DNA of 64,000 nt from the NCBI GenBank assembly GCA_002633005.1, contig NMRA01000370.1:128229-192228 (forward strand), given 5' to 3'. This document shows, piece by piece, positions 39,401-49,900 of this stretch (its first letter is position 1; each line of letters starts with the position of its first letter). The translations under genes were made by a program, and so were the position numbers. Under the pieces are notes generated by a model. That model searched no databases. It was not told where the DNA came from and saw only the letters and a list, made by a program, of their open reading frames with translations. Origin of the DNA: Phoronis australis (Eukaryota; Phoronida; Phoronidae).

Positions 39401-40496
39401 GATCACAAAGCTCTGTGACACAAACCACAAACACACATGATATCCCCTAAGCCCTTTTCTGTGATGTATGTACTAAACTCTGTCAATTTTGTAAAGGAAA
39501 GTTTTCAAAAAAATTTAATCCAAACCCCGCCTGATTGCACTGACGTCACATGACGTCAATATATTTTATTAATCCTGCACTTTTTCACCTTATATCGTCG
39601 TACTCTTCATTAATTTAATACTACTCTTTAAAAGGATACTTAACCCTGTTTTGGTGACGTCATTAAGACAACCGATCCATGTTCAGTTACCTGTTAATGC
39701 GTCATTGGTGTCAGTCGTGAAAGATAAAAGCAAGAATCGACTAAAAACTCAAACCCCTTATTTCGCAAATTGCACGGTATGGTCTTTAGTGAGTGGTCTT
39801 TTCCCATATTTGCTGTGCAATTCGCTAAAAGCATAGGTGACGCTTGCACATTTAGAAGCCTTTGAAAGGAGTTTTCAAAATTTCCTCCAAACTTTTAAGG
39901 GTTGCCGAGGGTTACGGAGCATAATTTTGTTTCAGAGAACTGGATGGGAAAGTTGTTTTTGGTATTCTGTTTGGAGGCCAAAACCACATTTGGTATCCTT
40001 TTAAGTTGTGAATCGTCTTGTCTCGACCATTATTAAAGATTACCCAGTACTAGAAGTAATTCTGTACTTATTTTGCACAAAAACAATTTCCAAAATGGTA
40101 ATTTTTCATTTTTTCTGTGCTGATTACTTTACTGCTATGATGAAGAATTTACCAAAATTGTTTTGTGACTTCTGCTCGGTACTGTGGAGAATTTAGAAAT
40201 TGAAAACAGGTGAATTTCAATTGTCAGTCATATTGTTTGCCAAATAAGTGAAGAATCAACAGACGATACAATTTAGTTTGTGGCGTTCAAAAGCTCATGC
40301 CTCAATTCAAATTCTAATTTGGGTGCTCTTTTATCCCCCAAACATATTTGCTATGAGTTACATAGGAAACGTGCAAAGTTAATAGTTGTGAACTTATTTT
40401 TCAGGCGAACAGTTTACGCATGTCAATCAAACTGCCTACATCCCAGCTGTAGACTGCATCCTCAAGATGGCACAGTTTTTAGACAAGATCAGCTAA
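33420..40496 (+). CDS. GTF3C1: GTF3C1 (TFIIIC largest subunit), C-terminal six exons; 5' part not found
   Basis: The largest TFIIIC subunit binds the B box of tRNA genes and brings in TFIIIB and RNA polymerase III. Six exons (33420-33483, 33803-33955, 34972-35063, 36070-36262, 39045-39135, 40405-40496) have GT/AG junctions and consistent phase, giving about 227 residues and a TAA stop. Visible blocks are VGVTVPKYVTFDNAHPWLTH (a winged-helix-like end before a PWL motif), a polar linker, SRPWRKPEGGLNKDVFSMML followed by an -NPGVTF-R--T-YSPFLQPMAVLELLE- helix region, a Cys-rich hairpin, and the terminal block YIPAVDCILKMAQFLDKIS, which resembles the YEPTLDC end of vertebrate GTF3C1. The family protein exceeds 2,000 residues, so most of the gene must lie upstream, in exons I could not place or outside the window. 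The assignment rests on remembered family features. Confidence 0.8.
33803..33955 (+). CDS. GTF3C1: GTF3C1 exon, VGVTVPKYV-PWL block
   Basis: 153 bases, phase 0 at both ends, between CCACAG| and |GTAAGT. Encodes VLRVGVTVPKYVTFDNAHPW and a basic linker up to PDSRHL. Confidence 0.85.
34972..35063 (+). CDS. GTF3C1: GTF3C1 exon, polar linker
   Basis: 92 bases between TTTACAG| and AAAAG|GTAACA. Encodes a Ser/Asn/Thr-rich linker starting PDGNNASSNTEVTIGHSVSD. It is low in conservation and assigned by splice signals and phase. Confidence 0.75.
36070..36262 (+). CDS. GTF3C1: GTF3C1 exon, SRPWRKPEGGLN block
   Basis: 193 bases between TTAACAG| and GAG|GTATGG. Encodes a conserved-looking segment SRPWRKPEGGLNKDVFSMML then FLQPMAVLELLE. 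G-LN--VF---L---M--PG and the closing helix match the C-terminal helical domain expected in GTF3C1. Confidence 0.85.
36337..37732. mobile_element. 1.4-kb DNA transposon with TACTC/GAGTA-rich arms
   Basis: The ends CAGGGCCCGGTCTCCAATCT then YCGTACTCAGACTC match in inverted orientation at 33 of 34 positions. Both arms are then crowded with TACTC on the left and GAGTA on the right, so the subterminal regions also pair loosely. It lies in a GTF3C1 intron. No transposase frame and no target duplication seen. Confidence 0.85.
38141..38410 (+). repeat. Dispersed repeat R2, copy 2
   Basis: Shares CTTTTCTTCTGTTGCAGTTA, TTATCAATGACACC-like text, TAATCCCAACT and GGTGGGAAATGTGAGGTAG-like text with the copy at 11315-11604. 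Confidence 0.75.
39045..39135 (+). CDS. GTF3C1: GTF3C1 exon, Cys-rich hairpin
   Basis: 91 bases between GTTCCAG| and ATAA|GTAAGT. Encodes VLEKLKCVHCVYLKPTNRCT followed by LFSPCQSPKI. It continues the LLE-LE-LG-V helix into a Cys-containing hairpin. Confidence 0.85.
39541..39662. promoter_or_regulatory. Cluster of three perfect CRE palindromes
   Basis: TGACGTCA occurs at 39541-39548, 39551-39558 and 39655-39662, in the last GTF3C1 intron. The first two are spaced ten bases apart, one helical turn. Binding by CREB/ATF factors is expected from sequence only; the cluster may belong to a repeat. Confidence 0.45.
40064..40258 (+). repeat. Dispersed repeat R5, copy 2
   Basis: TTTTGCACAAAAACAATTTC, CAAAATGGTAATTTTTCATTTT and CAAATAAGTGAAGAATCAAC match the copy at 22926-23075. 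It lies just before the last GTF3C1 exon. Confidence 0.45.
40405..40496 (+). CDS. GTF3C1: GTF3C1 last coding exon (stop)
   Basis: After acceptor ATTTTTCAG| the frame reads EQFTHVNQTAYIPAVDCILK and MAQFLDKIS, then TAA at 40494-40496. The Y-P--DC-L block is the conserved extreme C terminus of the family. Its phase fits the previous exon (A + GC = Ser). Confidence 0.85.
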
Positions 40497-41101
40497 CCAC
40501 CAAAATGTATAGTGAAATCTCTCCAGTTTCAACCAAACATGATTGCAAACTTAATTGTTTTATTTATGTTTTCAAAACCTTACAACTGTCGGACTTGTGA
40601 CAGTCCAGTTTTTCAAAACGTGTAAAACTTAAGCATTTATTTGGTGCTACTTGTCTTTTGAGAAAAAAATGAACAAATGAAATTTCACTTGATCAGAGAT
40701 TTTAATGGCATACTGTTTCTGTTTGAAATAATGCCAAGTGCAGCATTTTTAAATTGCAAATTTAAAACATGGGCCAGTGAGAAGAGTAGTGTATATCAAA
40801 ACATGGACTCAAGAGTGAAAGTGTTTAAATTTTGGGACAGACATTGTCTAGAATGACTACACAGTTTTAGTCATCAAAAATATACTGTGTTGCCATACAA
40901 GGAAATCTTAAAATTGTACTATGTTTATCAAACCTCCCGTGGTCGTCTGAGAACATTCATTTTGTTGTAATTAGAGTTCACTGTTGTGAACAAATTAACT
41001 TGTACACAACCCAGTTGACTTGGGACCAATGTGGAATGGAGCGTATTAAGCGAGAAATGCTTTAAACTTAAACGACAAGCAGCACCAAAGATATGCGATA
41101 C

Positions 41102-41195
41102 TCTGATATAACATGCCCGTATTTTGAGAACCAGTTTGATGCCCGTTATTCAGTGGAGAAAACTGGTTCTCAAAATTCGGGCACGTTATGTCAGA
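41102..41195. mobile_element. Short foldback element (MITE-like), copy 2
   Basis: 94 bp with left arm TCTGATATAACATGCCCGTA then TTTTGAGAACCAG and right arm CTGGTTCTCAAAATTCGGGC then ACGTTATGTCAGA. Between them is TTTGATGCCCGTTATTCAGT, shared with copy 1. It lies downstream of the GTF3C1 stop. Confidence 0.85.
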
Positions 41196-41409
41196 CCATT
41201 ACCCAAGGTATGCTGTACTCTATTTCAAGTTCTGTACTGTAGCTATTGTCACACGATGTCCTGAAAAAATGCAGCGATTCACCGTCATTGTTATAACATT
41301 CAGGACTTTGAATGACCAGTGGCAAAACAGATGAAAATTTTCCAAGTGACGTATCGTTCCACAAATAGGCTTGTGATAGAAATATTATTGTGCTGTAAAA
41401 TTTAACTGA

Positions 41410-41415
41410 AATAAA
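41410..41415 (+). promoter_or_regulatory. Possible GTF3C1 polyadenylation signal
   Basis: AATAAA about 0.9 kb after the GTF3C1 stop codon. In AT-rich sequence this hexamer occurs often by chance, so the link is weak. Confidence 0.2.
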
Positions 41416-42011
41416 CCTTTTTGCATGAATGAAGCCAAAATAATGGAAAAACAGGAAACTGGAAATCAAGTAAGAGAAAATCAAAACCAAACAGAGGAAA
41501 TCCTCTTAAAAGAAGAAAAATTCCAAGCCCTGAACACAGTTATGAAAGGAAGATAAAAAGAAGGTAATTTTGTCCTAAATTGGTGAAAATTTATCATATC
41601 TGCAGAATTACCAATAGCTTCAATTTTCACAAGGCACGATTCCCAGACCAGTTCAGATTTACGCGTGTTCTTCAAAAACTGAGATTCTTATCAGATGTAC
41701 AGTAGCTCTTCCCTACAATTATTTCGGTTTTTACATAATTCATTGTTTATTTTTGCATGGGAAATTCTGGCGTGAAACAAATTATGTTTCCGTTTTAGAC
41801 GCTGGTCTCCACTCTTTTTGACAATGTTCTTAAAAGAGATGTTGTATAATTAGAACCTCAACTTTTGTAAACATGATTAACTTATTAGTGTTTCCACTGT
41901 GTACTTATATTAGGCTTTTGAAGTATCATAAAGCTTCTAATAGTAGCCAGTTGATTTATTTTTTTCAGACATGCTCCAGACCTGACCTCTATTAGAGGGA
42001 GGTGTTTATAG

Positions 42012-42521
42012 CAGGGCTTGGAATGTCCAATGAAGAAAAACGCGGAAATTTTTACGGCCCAAAACATGCGCGCTGTAGTCCATTAGACGATGTGGAGCTT
42101 TTGCCAACAAAAATCGGGAGGACTAAAAAAAATATAAAAAAATAAATAAAAAAAACGGTACCACCTCCAGGACCGTGCTTCTGTGTCTTTTTAGCTCGTC
42201 CGTCCACTCCACTCCCACCTCCACACATTTTTGGCTGCAGAGTCATAGCGGTTTCCAGTCACACGAGACGCCATTGAAAAATCCACCACGCTATCCCAGA
42301 TGCCCCGGCAATGTTGACAATTTACGTTCCTCCGAAACATAAAGAGCAACTTCCGCTTTTTGATTTTGAAAGTCGTCGGCAACGCCGCGGTAAGAAAGGA
42401 ATTTGCCGTGGAAATTTTATATTGAATCCAATTTTTTTTACGCGGAAATATAATAAAATACGCGGACAGAACATTTGAAAAAAGCGGAAATCCGCGTTTC
42501 CGTGGAAAATTCCAAGCCTTG
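42012..42521 (+). mobile_element. CAGGGCTTGGAAT transposon family, copy 1
   Basis: 510 bp beginning CAGGGCTTGGAATGTCCAAT and ending ATTCCAAGCCTTG, flanked by 6-bp target duplications TTATAG (42006-42011 and 42522-42527). The body is CG-rich in places (AACGCGGAAA, CATGCGCGCTG). No transposase frame. Copy 2, in inverted orientation, is at 44905-45354. Confidence 0.9.
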
Positions 42522-42527
42522 TTATAG

Positions 42528-43706
42528 GAGACCCGGTTTTATTTATTTCGGTCCTATGGCAGGCCAACACATGGTATCGTACAATTGCAAATGTAAAAAA
42601 TCAACTTTGCCAATCGTCCGCTCCAAGATCGTTTCATCTTATTACATGATCTTATGAAAAGGCCTCTTAGAGACCCGGCAGTTATTAGTTTAAACGCACC
42701 TATCAGAGACCTGGCTTCTTTGCTTTACGAGATTAGAGTATTTGTGTTATGTATGCATTTCAGAGTGGTATGGTCATTAGTTTTGATTTGAAGATTCGTT
42801 TTGATATGCACAACCTCCCAGTTTATTTGAAAAATTAATTGCTGTAATCATTGTCTATTCTCACATGCTCTCTTCATTAATAAACTAATAAATTAACTAT
42901 TATAACTTGTTACCAATTCTGGTTTGTGAAAACTTTTAATCTAATTAATATTAGGAAAGGGTCATGTGAACACTTTGTTACCATTTTTCATTCATTCAAA
43001 GTAATACTCCCACAGAGAAAAATAAACGTTTTTGAAGTTACGTTTAGTATAGCGAAATCACTTGCTGAAAGACTACAATTAATGGATGGTAGTAGAAATT
43101 TCGGCTTGGTCTGCCAGGTCTTGTCGATGGCTGGAGTATGTGGAGTATTTTCCAAATTTGGACATTTTTCTTACATTAAATAAGCTAGGAATTAGTATTC
43201 AGGCCCTTTCGAGAACATTGGCATGTCCCAAAATTCCTTGGTGAAAGGTGTAGTTGGTTTGTGTAATGAAGTCTCGTATTCAAATAACATGTTTAAGTTG
43301 ATAGGTGAAAGTAAATCATACTGAGGCGAGTAACCCAGATACACAAGCATGCAAGGCTTAATTCACAATTGTTTATTTCCTGATCAAAATTTTTGGAAAC
43401 ATGAAATAGAGTGCACTCCTGCAGCTGTGCATTCTACTGCACCATAATCCTGAGGTGTCCAGGGATGTTTTCAAAACTGCATAACTATAATTATGTTCAT
43501 AGTAAAAGCACATGGTTCTAAATCTGGACGAGATGTTTGGAGATTTCAGGAGATTCTAGTCTCGGGCACTACATAACGGACACTAGTCAGACAGTGGACA
43601 CCCCTGTGCGACGCAACACCGTGACTTTGTGAGCGCTATTTAAAGTGCTGCACCAAAAACAAGACGTATTCTCCCAACAACGGAACTGTGCGATTCTCCT
43701 TTAATT
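42528..43706. other. Spacer between convergent GTF3C1 and PUS7
   Basis: No gene seen. The PUS7 3' UTR is expected in the right part. Confidence 0.5.
43372..43377 (-). promoter_or_regulatory. Candidate PUS7 polyadenylation signal
   Basis: AATAAA on the - strand, about 330 bases after the PUS7 stop codon. It is the first canonical signal I noticed downstream. No transcript evidence is available. Confidence 0.4.
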
Positions 43707-43903
43707 TCATGAATCCGCACCTTCATCTTCTTCCACAACGTCACCTTTGACGTTGTCAACTTTGTCATCACTGCCGTCCGTCACGTTAAGCGTTTTCTGA
43801 TATGCCGCTGACGTGTCGATCTTCATTACCTCTCGTAACGCCATCGTGGCATATGTCGACGGGGGAAGAGAGAATTCCATCTTCACTGCTTGGTACTTGC
43901 CAT
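43707..43903 (-). CDS. PUS7: PUS7 exon 15 (stop)
   Basis: Encodes [20 protein letters not shown], which is near-identical to the PUS7 C-terminal block, then an acidic tail rich in Asp and Glu ending EEDEGADS and TGA at 43709-43707. Vertebrate PUS7 ends soon after the REV-K-DTS segment, so the acidic tail is an extension. Confidence 0.95.
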
Positions 43904-46900
43904 CTGGAAAAGAGATTAAGGTTTTGTAAGCCCTTATTGACAACTCTTATTTATTTAGCCAAATATCTACTAATTTATAGATTTTAACTCAATAAAAGTA
44001 CATATTTTTTGAAATTAGAAAGCCCGTAGAATTTGATTTGTCACTTTATACAAACCTGCCATTAATTGGGTAAGTGACCATGTCTTTCAAGGAAAATTTA
44101 GCAATGCTCACCAGGCACATCAACGGGTTCAGGTTCGTTGTTCATAATGTCACGGTCGCTTCTCACCAGGGGGATGCTGTGATCGTTGTAGCGGAAAATT
44201 TGCCACGACACATGTCTTGGCCTTACGATGATTCGCCTATAGTCGCCGGGTAACGAGAAGTCTCTGGAAGATGAACAACACAAATCAGAATTAGGTATCT
44301 TTCAATGACTGACTATCAAGATGATAATAGCTAACGTACTATTATTAAGTGAATTGGCAGTTCTTAACATAAAATAAACAGATATTTATTTGTTAAGGTT
44401 AATTGCAACCCTGATTAAAATTATGTCTTTTTCTTACAATATCTACGTAACTAGCGACCATCAGTTCATAAAGTATATCTTTTCAGAAACTAGGAATCTA
44501 GAAAAATCTATTCATGTCATTCACAACACTGTGCCATTCTCGTGGTCACGTGACCATACGTTTTAAGCATAATGTCATTTTTGAAAGGTACATTGATATT
44601 GAGAAAGTCCTTAAACCAGCATTCATCAAATTGCCTGTACTAAAACTTTCATAAAAATGCTCAAAAACCATGTGTGGTATTTTACATAGTAATTGCCAAT
44701 GTCTTTTTTGTGTAACCAAGCTACGTGTAACGTTAAAGTGGTGTGTTGTACTCTATGGTACACTACACAATTTTTCATAACGTGGAATTACAAAATCCCT
44801 GTTTGAAGAAAATAAGCATTAATTAATACGCGTGAAGTTCTGGGAATGAAAGGGGAATGTTCCGACATGGAAACCAGTGTTATGAGGTCACTCTTGCTAA
44901 AATTCAGGGCTTGGAATTTTACCTGGAAACGGGGATTTCCGCTTTTTTCAAATGTTCTGTCCGCGCATTTTATTATATTTCCGCGTAAAAAAAAATCGGA
45001 TTTGATATAAAATTTCCGCGGCAAATTCCTTTCTTACCGCGGTGTTGCCGACGACGTTCACCTCGAAAAGCGGAAGTTGCTCTTTCTGTTTCGGAGGAAC
45101 GTAAATTGTCAAAATTGCCGGGGCATCTGGGATAGCGTGGTGGGATTTTCAAATGTGTGGGGGTGGGAGTGGAGGAGTGGATGTATGAGATAAAAAGACG
45201 CAGACGCATGCTACTGATGGTGCTAACGTTTTTTTTTAGTCCTACCAATTTTTGTCGGCGAAAGGTTCACATTGACTATTTCAAGGATGGGTAGCGCGCA
45301 TGTTTTGGGCCGTGAAAGTTTCCGCGTTTTTGTCATTGGTCATCCCAAGCCCTGAAAATTAAACAAAAGCTAAGGACTGAGCAAAGAGTGTTCTCAATCA
45401 ATAAAACTGCTTACAAAGGTTAAACTGCACAAGAGATCGTTATAGATTTTTAAAAGCTAATATTGCCCCTACCAAATCCTAAATTTAATCCTTGGACAAT
45501 ATGCGCAACCAGAACATTTAATACAAGGAAACCCTGTACTGCAATATTTTAATTTGTGTTTTCAAACAATTCTTAAAAGAAAAAAGAAAAAAATATCCAC
45601 ATACAAAGGCTCTATTTAATGTAAGAATTATAAAAATCTGTAATTATTCTTCAGCTATAATAAATACTAAAACACAAAATTTGCTTTACTTGATTTTATG
45701 CTTCATTTCAAGGTCCAGCCCAGCATCCGAGATCATCTGCTTGTACCAATCTGCCACTGACATCAATGCAAGAAAACAGTTTGTACATTAGAGTGCAAAG
45801 TGAATTTTCATTCAAAGGTGTTAAACCACACTTTACTTCCTTGAGAGTCACTCACTTTTTATAAGTCGACAGTTCCTGAAGAGCATTTCTGCTTGTCATT
45901 TGAGGGACAAATTTTCAACGACATAATCATGGAAAACTGACAAATCAGATTCATCCATAAGGAAGTGTAACATGTGCCGTATTGTCACCAAAAGAGCACG
46001 AGCCGTCAAGTCCTGCATGACTACATTGAAAATGACAAACATGACTTGATATTTGAAGTTACTGTTAAAGGAGCAATAAAACTGGGCATTCCAACACAAA
46101 AATTGATTTAGTTCTTGTTGCCAACTTAGATTATAAAAGTTATTTAAGCTTGAAAAGACCCAACACGTCGTTACTTCTTGAGAACAAGTCTATCTGCCGT
46201 GACAAGCAACTTAAAACATGGTGGATTAGTTTCCGTCGCTATGGTAGCATGCCCATGTGGCAAATTCCAGGCATTTTTTGTCAACAACTCAAACAAAAGA
46301 TAACTATGCAATGACATTGTTTTGATAGTGTACAAATACCCGTGAAGAAACCCGCTTTTTTCCATTAAACCTGGTTTACAGTACAAGACATAAGTAATCA
46401 GACAAAATACCATTTCCACGTCAGGACAGTTAATTCTGTTAACAGCAAAAAATGACTGGTAATAACTATTAGAAAGGCAAAATTATAATTAAAGAAGGCT
46501 TGGCCACCTTATCCCCCAATCATTCTTGGTCATCAGGGGAGACTACTCTGGTGATGAATTCCTCTTCTGCCTATCTGTCATGACCGGGAATTCCAGGTCA
46601 TTTTGTCTGAATACTTTTGGTGAGTACTGTAAGTTTATGATTTTGATGTTTAAGTTTTCAATATGAATCTTGCCACAGACTAACTTACGAATATATTGTC
46701 AATCCATTTACCTTGGTTGCTAGGATACACCACATTGTAACCTGGCAACGGTAGAACAACATCGTGAATACTATAACTGTGTAGATCTTCTTCTGTGAGT
46801 GGTGAAGGCTTGACCTTAATGTCGTCTACAAAGTAAAATACATCACACAGTGAATTCACAATAAAAACTAAAAATAGAACTTTAAAAAACAGGATTTCTG

Positions 46901-49900
46901 TTTCATCTTATTTCAAATTCTAAAGGCCATGAAGGTAGACTTAACGACGACAGAAATTTAATCGTGTTCATTTTTTACAGCACTCCATCATTTGGACATA
47001 CCACTGTGCAACAATAGTGTTTTGACAGCACAATGATTGCAAAGAATTTAAAAAAGCTATGAAATTCTACCGCTTCAAAATCTCTGTTCAAGTTGCATGT
47101 AAACATTAGATGGCGTTGCAGGTTGCACACAAAATACTCTACTGCCACCTAGTGACAGCTTATTTCAACTTGTCAAAATGGTTATTGTTGAAATATGTCA
47201 AAAATACGGAAAAGTTTGGAAAGCATGCGCGCACCCCGGGGGGGCTAGAATTCCTGACTTTGCGGACCTTTTGCTAACAAAAGAGCGGGCAGACTAAAAA
47301 AAACGGGTGCACCAGTGTGAATTGCGCATTTGCGCTTTTTAGTGCACTTTTGTCTCGTTTTTTCGGACTTTTTGTTTCTCGTGGGCGGAACTTTTTGCCC
47401 ACTTCACCAAAATGGGGGCTCATTCGAGCCTCCCGAACCCCCCCTGGATGCGCGCATGGAAAGCCAGTAAGCAGTGAATTACCTGCTTGTCACATGGCAT
47501 GAGGATATCAGAATTTATCTGCCCTTGGTTTTAAGAAACAAATTTCAATGTTAAAAGCACTATATTGTTAGGGATCATTATCAGTGTTACTGTTATTATC
47601 ATCATTAGTGTTATTCGTGCAGTTTTCCCATTTCCACAAACCTTCCCTCTACATGTGGTTTGTTCTGGGGTAATTAAGACTGGTACCTTGTGACTGAATA
47701 AAATAAAACTGCTCAGATTTATTGCTAAACACTGGCCACAGAAAAAAAAGCTCACTCAAAAGGACCAACATAGAAGTTGTGCCAGCAAAATGAAAGCTTC
47801 ATACAACACAAAATCCATAAAATCTGATTCATTACTCTAACGCAGAGTAATTCCTGAATAACGTATTTCTTTTCTGACACATTTCATACTGCCAAATACG
47901 GTAGTGTATACTACTAATCTTCTGACAATATCTTTTGCCTCCACCTAGTGGTGAGAAAAGAATTTAGGGGTAAGAATCCTCCATGACACCAGTACCATGG
48001 TTACCTATTTCTTTCAACACCAGGTCTCCAATGATGGGCTTGTGCCCCAGTTCACGTATCCGCCTAGACACCATATTGTTCCACACATAACTTTGGAAGC
48101 TGTGCACGTACATCATCCGCGCGTTTCTGGGAATCTGTAGCGAATCATAAGGCAGAATTTGGCGAAATGATTAAGATTTACAAGATGCGCAAATTTCTCG
48201 AAGCAGCAATTACTTAATACACAATACATTGAAAAGTAAATTAGATTTTCAGTAGCAAATCAAAAAAAAAACAAGACTTTAAGATAAATTACTCGTATAG
48301 CTCAAACCCTGGAAACAACAAAGGTCCCCAGTTTAAAAAAATAAATAAAACAGGCAGTAAGTCTTTTAAGAAATCCCAAGAAACAATCAGTGTTGCCTCG
48401 CTATATCAGTGTTAAATCAAGGATAAGAGTTATTTTTATCAAACACATGTTTAATGAAGCACGTTCCAAACTGTGACTTGCAATGTTCTACTGACAATAC
48501 TACTGTGCCTGATCCATGAAAGTTGGAGCTAGTACCCATCAGGTGGTCAATGCCCCAAATCAAACTTGGGTGTCTGGATACAGGTAATAATGGCTTTATC
48601 ATTACATGGATGACACATCATCATATTTCAACCATCACATCTAAGCCATAGGCTAAGAGACGCTTCTAGAATTTGCAATCCACTCACTTGCTGTATTGCA
48701 CTAAGAAAATCCTTTTTATGATTCCGCGCCAATCCTTCCAACAGGTGGCGCTCTACACACTGTCGACCCAGAGATTTCAGAGCAGCACGGGGGTTATGCG
48801 TTTCCTGCCATACCCGTCGACATTCCCCAATACTGTCTTTGTCTGCAAAAACAACAGTCACCTAAGCTAAAAATTACCAAATGTTCTCTGCATTTTGAGA
48901 CTATTCCTGTCGACATATTTTATGCGATCAGCGTATTTTTTGAAAATTCCAAATCGCACCATGAGATTGAGGCCCAACATACAAAACCAAAATGTTAAAG
49001 AAGATATGAACCTTCCTTTCATCAAAAATTCTAACTTTTGATTAGAGCCCACTTTAACAGTATGGAGTCGACTTGTTCCTTAATCAGTTAGGAAGCTTGG
49101 AAATAACCGTCACTTTGTTACTCCTTCTGCCTAGGCTCGCTGCATAAAATGACCCGCAGGTTCAAGCTCGCTTAAAGAGCCCAGAAAGCACTTATAAAAA
49201 TGTGAAGAATTATTTTATTACAGGAAAAGATCTAAATCAAAAGACAGATTTTTGACAGAAGGCAAGTTTAAAGTCCCACGTAAATGAATTTTTTGCACTG
49301 GCAAGTTAAGAAAAAAAATAAATAGGTATCCATCACAAGGGTTATGGAAACAATGATATTCTCATCTAAAATGTCTAAAACGCAAAAAAATGGATCAATG
49401 GCTTTACTGTCGCTTAACAACAAAAAGTGAAAAGTGTTGATGTGGAGTATTACACCACTTTTAAAGTAATTACCATTTCCTTGCCGCTAGCACCAAATAT
49501 TGTCATTCACATGGTATTAGTTATCTCCCATGTATGTTTTGATTTCCCACCATGCTTTGGGGTTTCCTTCTTACTTTTGCAGTGCTGAACATCATGTCAA
49601 CTTCACTGGACTTAATCTGCACGCTTCCAACTTTAACACATGCAGTTTACCAAATTCTTAATGCTCCACTCACCATCTGCTCGCGGCTTCATAATGAGGT
49701 CAACCGCCGTTTCCCATTGACTGTGAAGTAAGGCCCTGTCACACAAAAGGTAAACAAAAACCACTCACAATAAGGCCGAGAGGAAGATTATCAAGCAAAA
49801 GCTGGCCAGTCGTTGATCATCCAAAAATTCAAAGAGATCACAAACATCATCATGAAACTGGGTCTCTAATTGTTTCACAGTCAAAATAGGTGCGATCTTT

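Larger units (their letters stand above)
40497..42011. other. GTF3C1 downstream region
   Basis: Holds the GTF3C1 3' UTR, the foldback element at 41102-41195 and otherwise unremarkable AT-rich sequence. No further gene seen. Confidence 0.5.
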
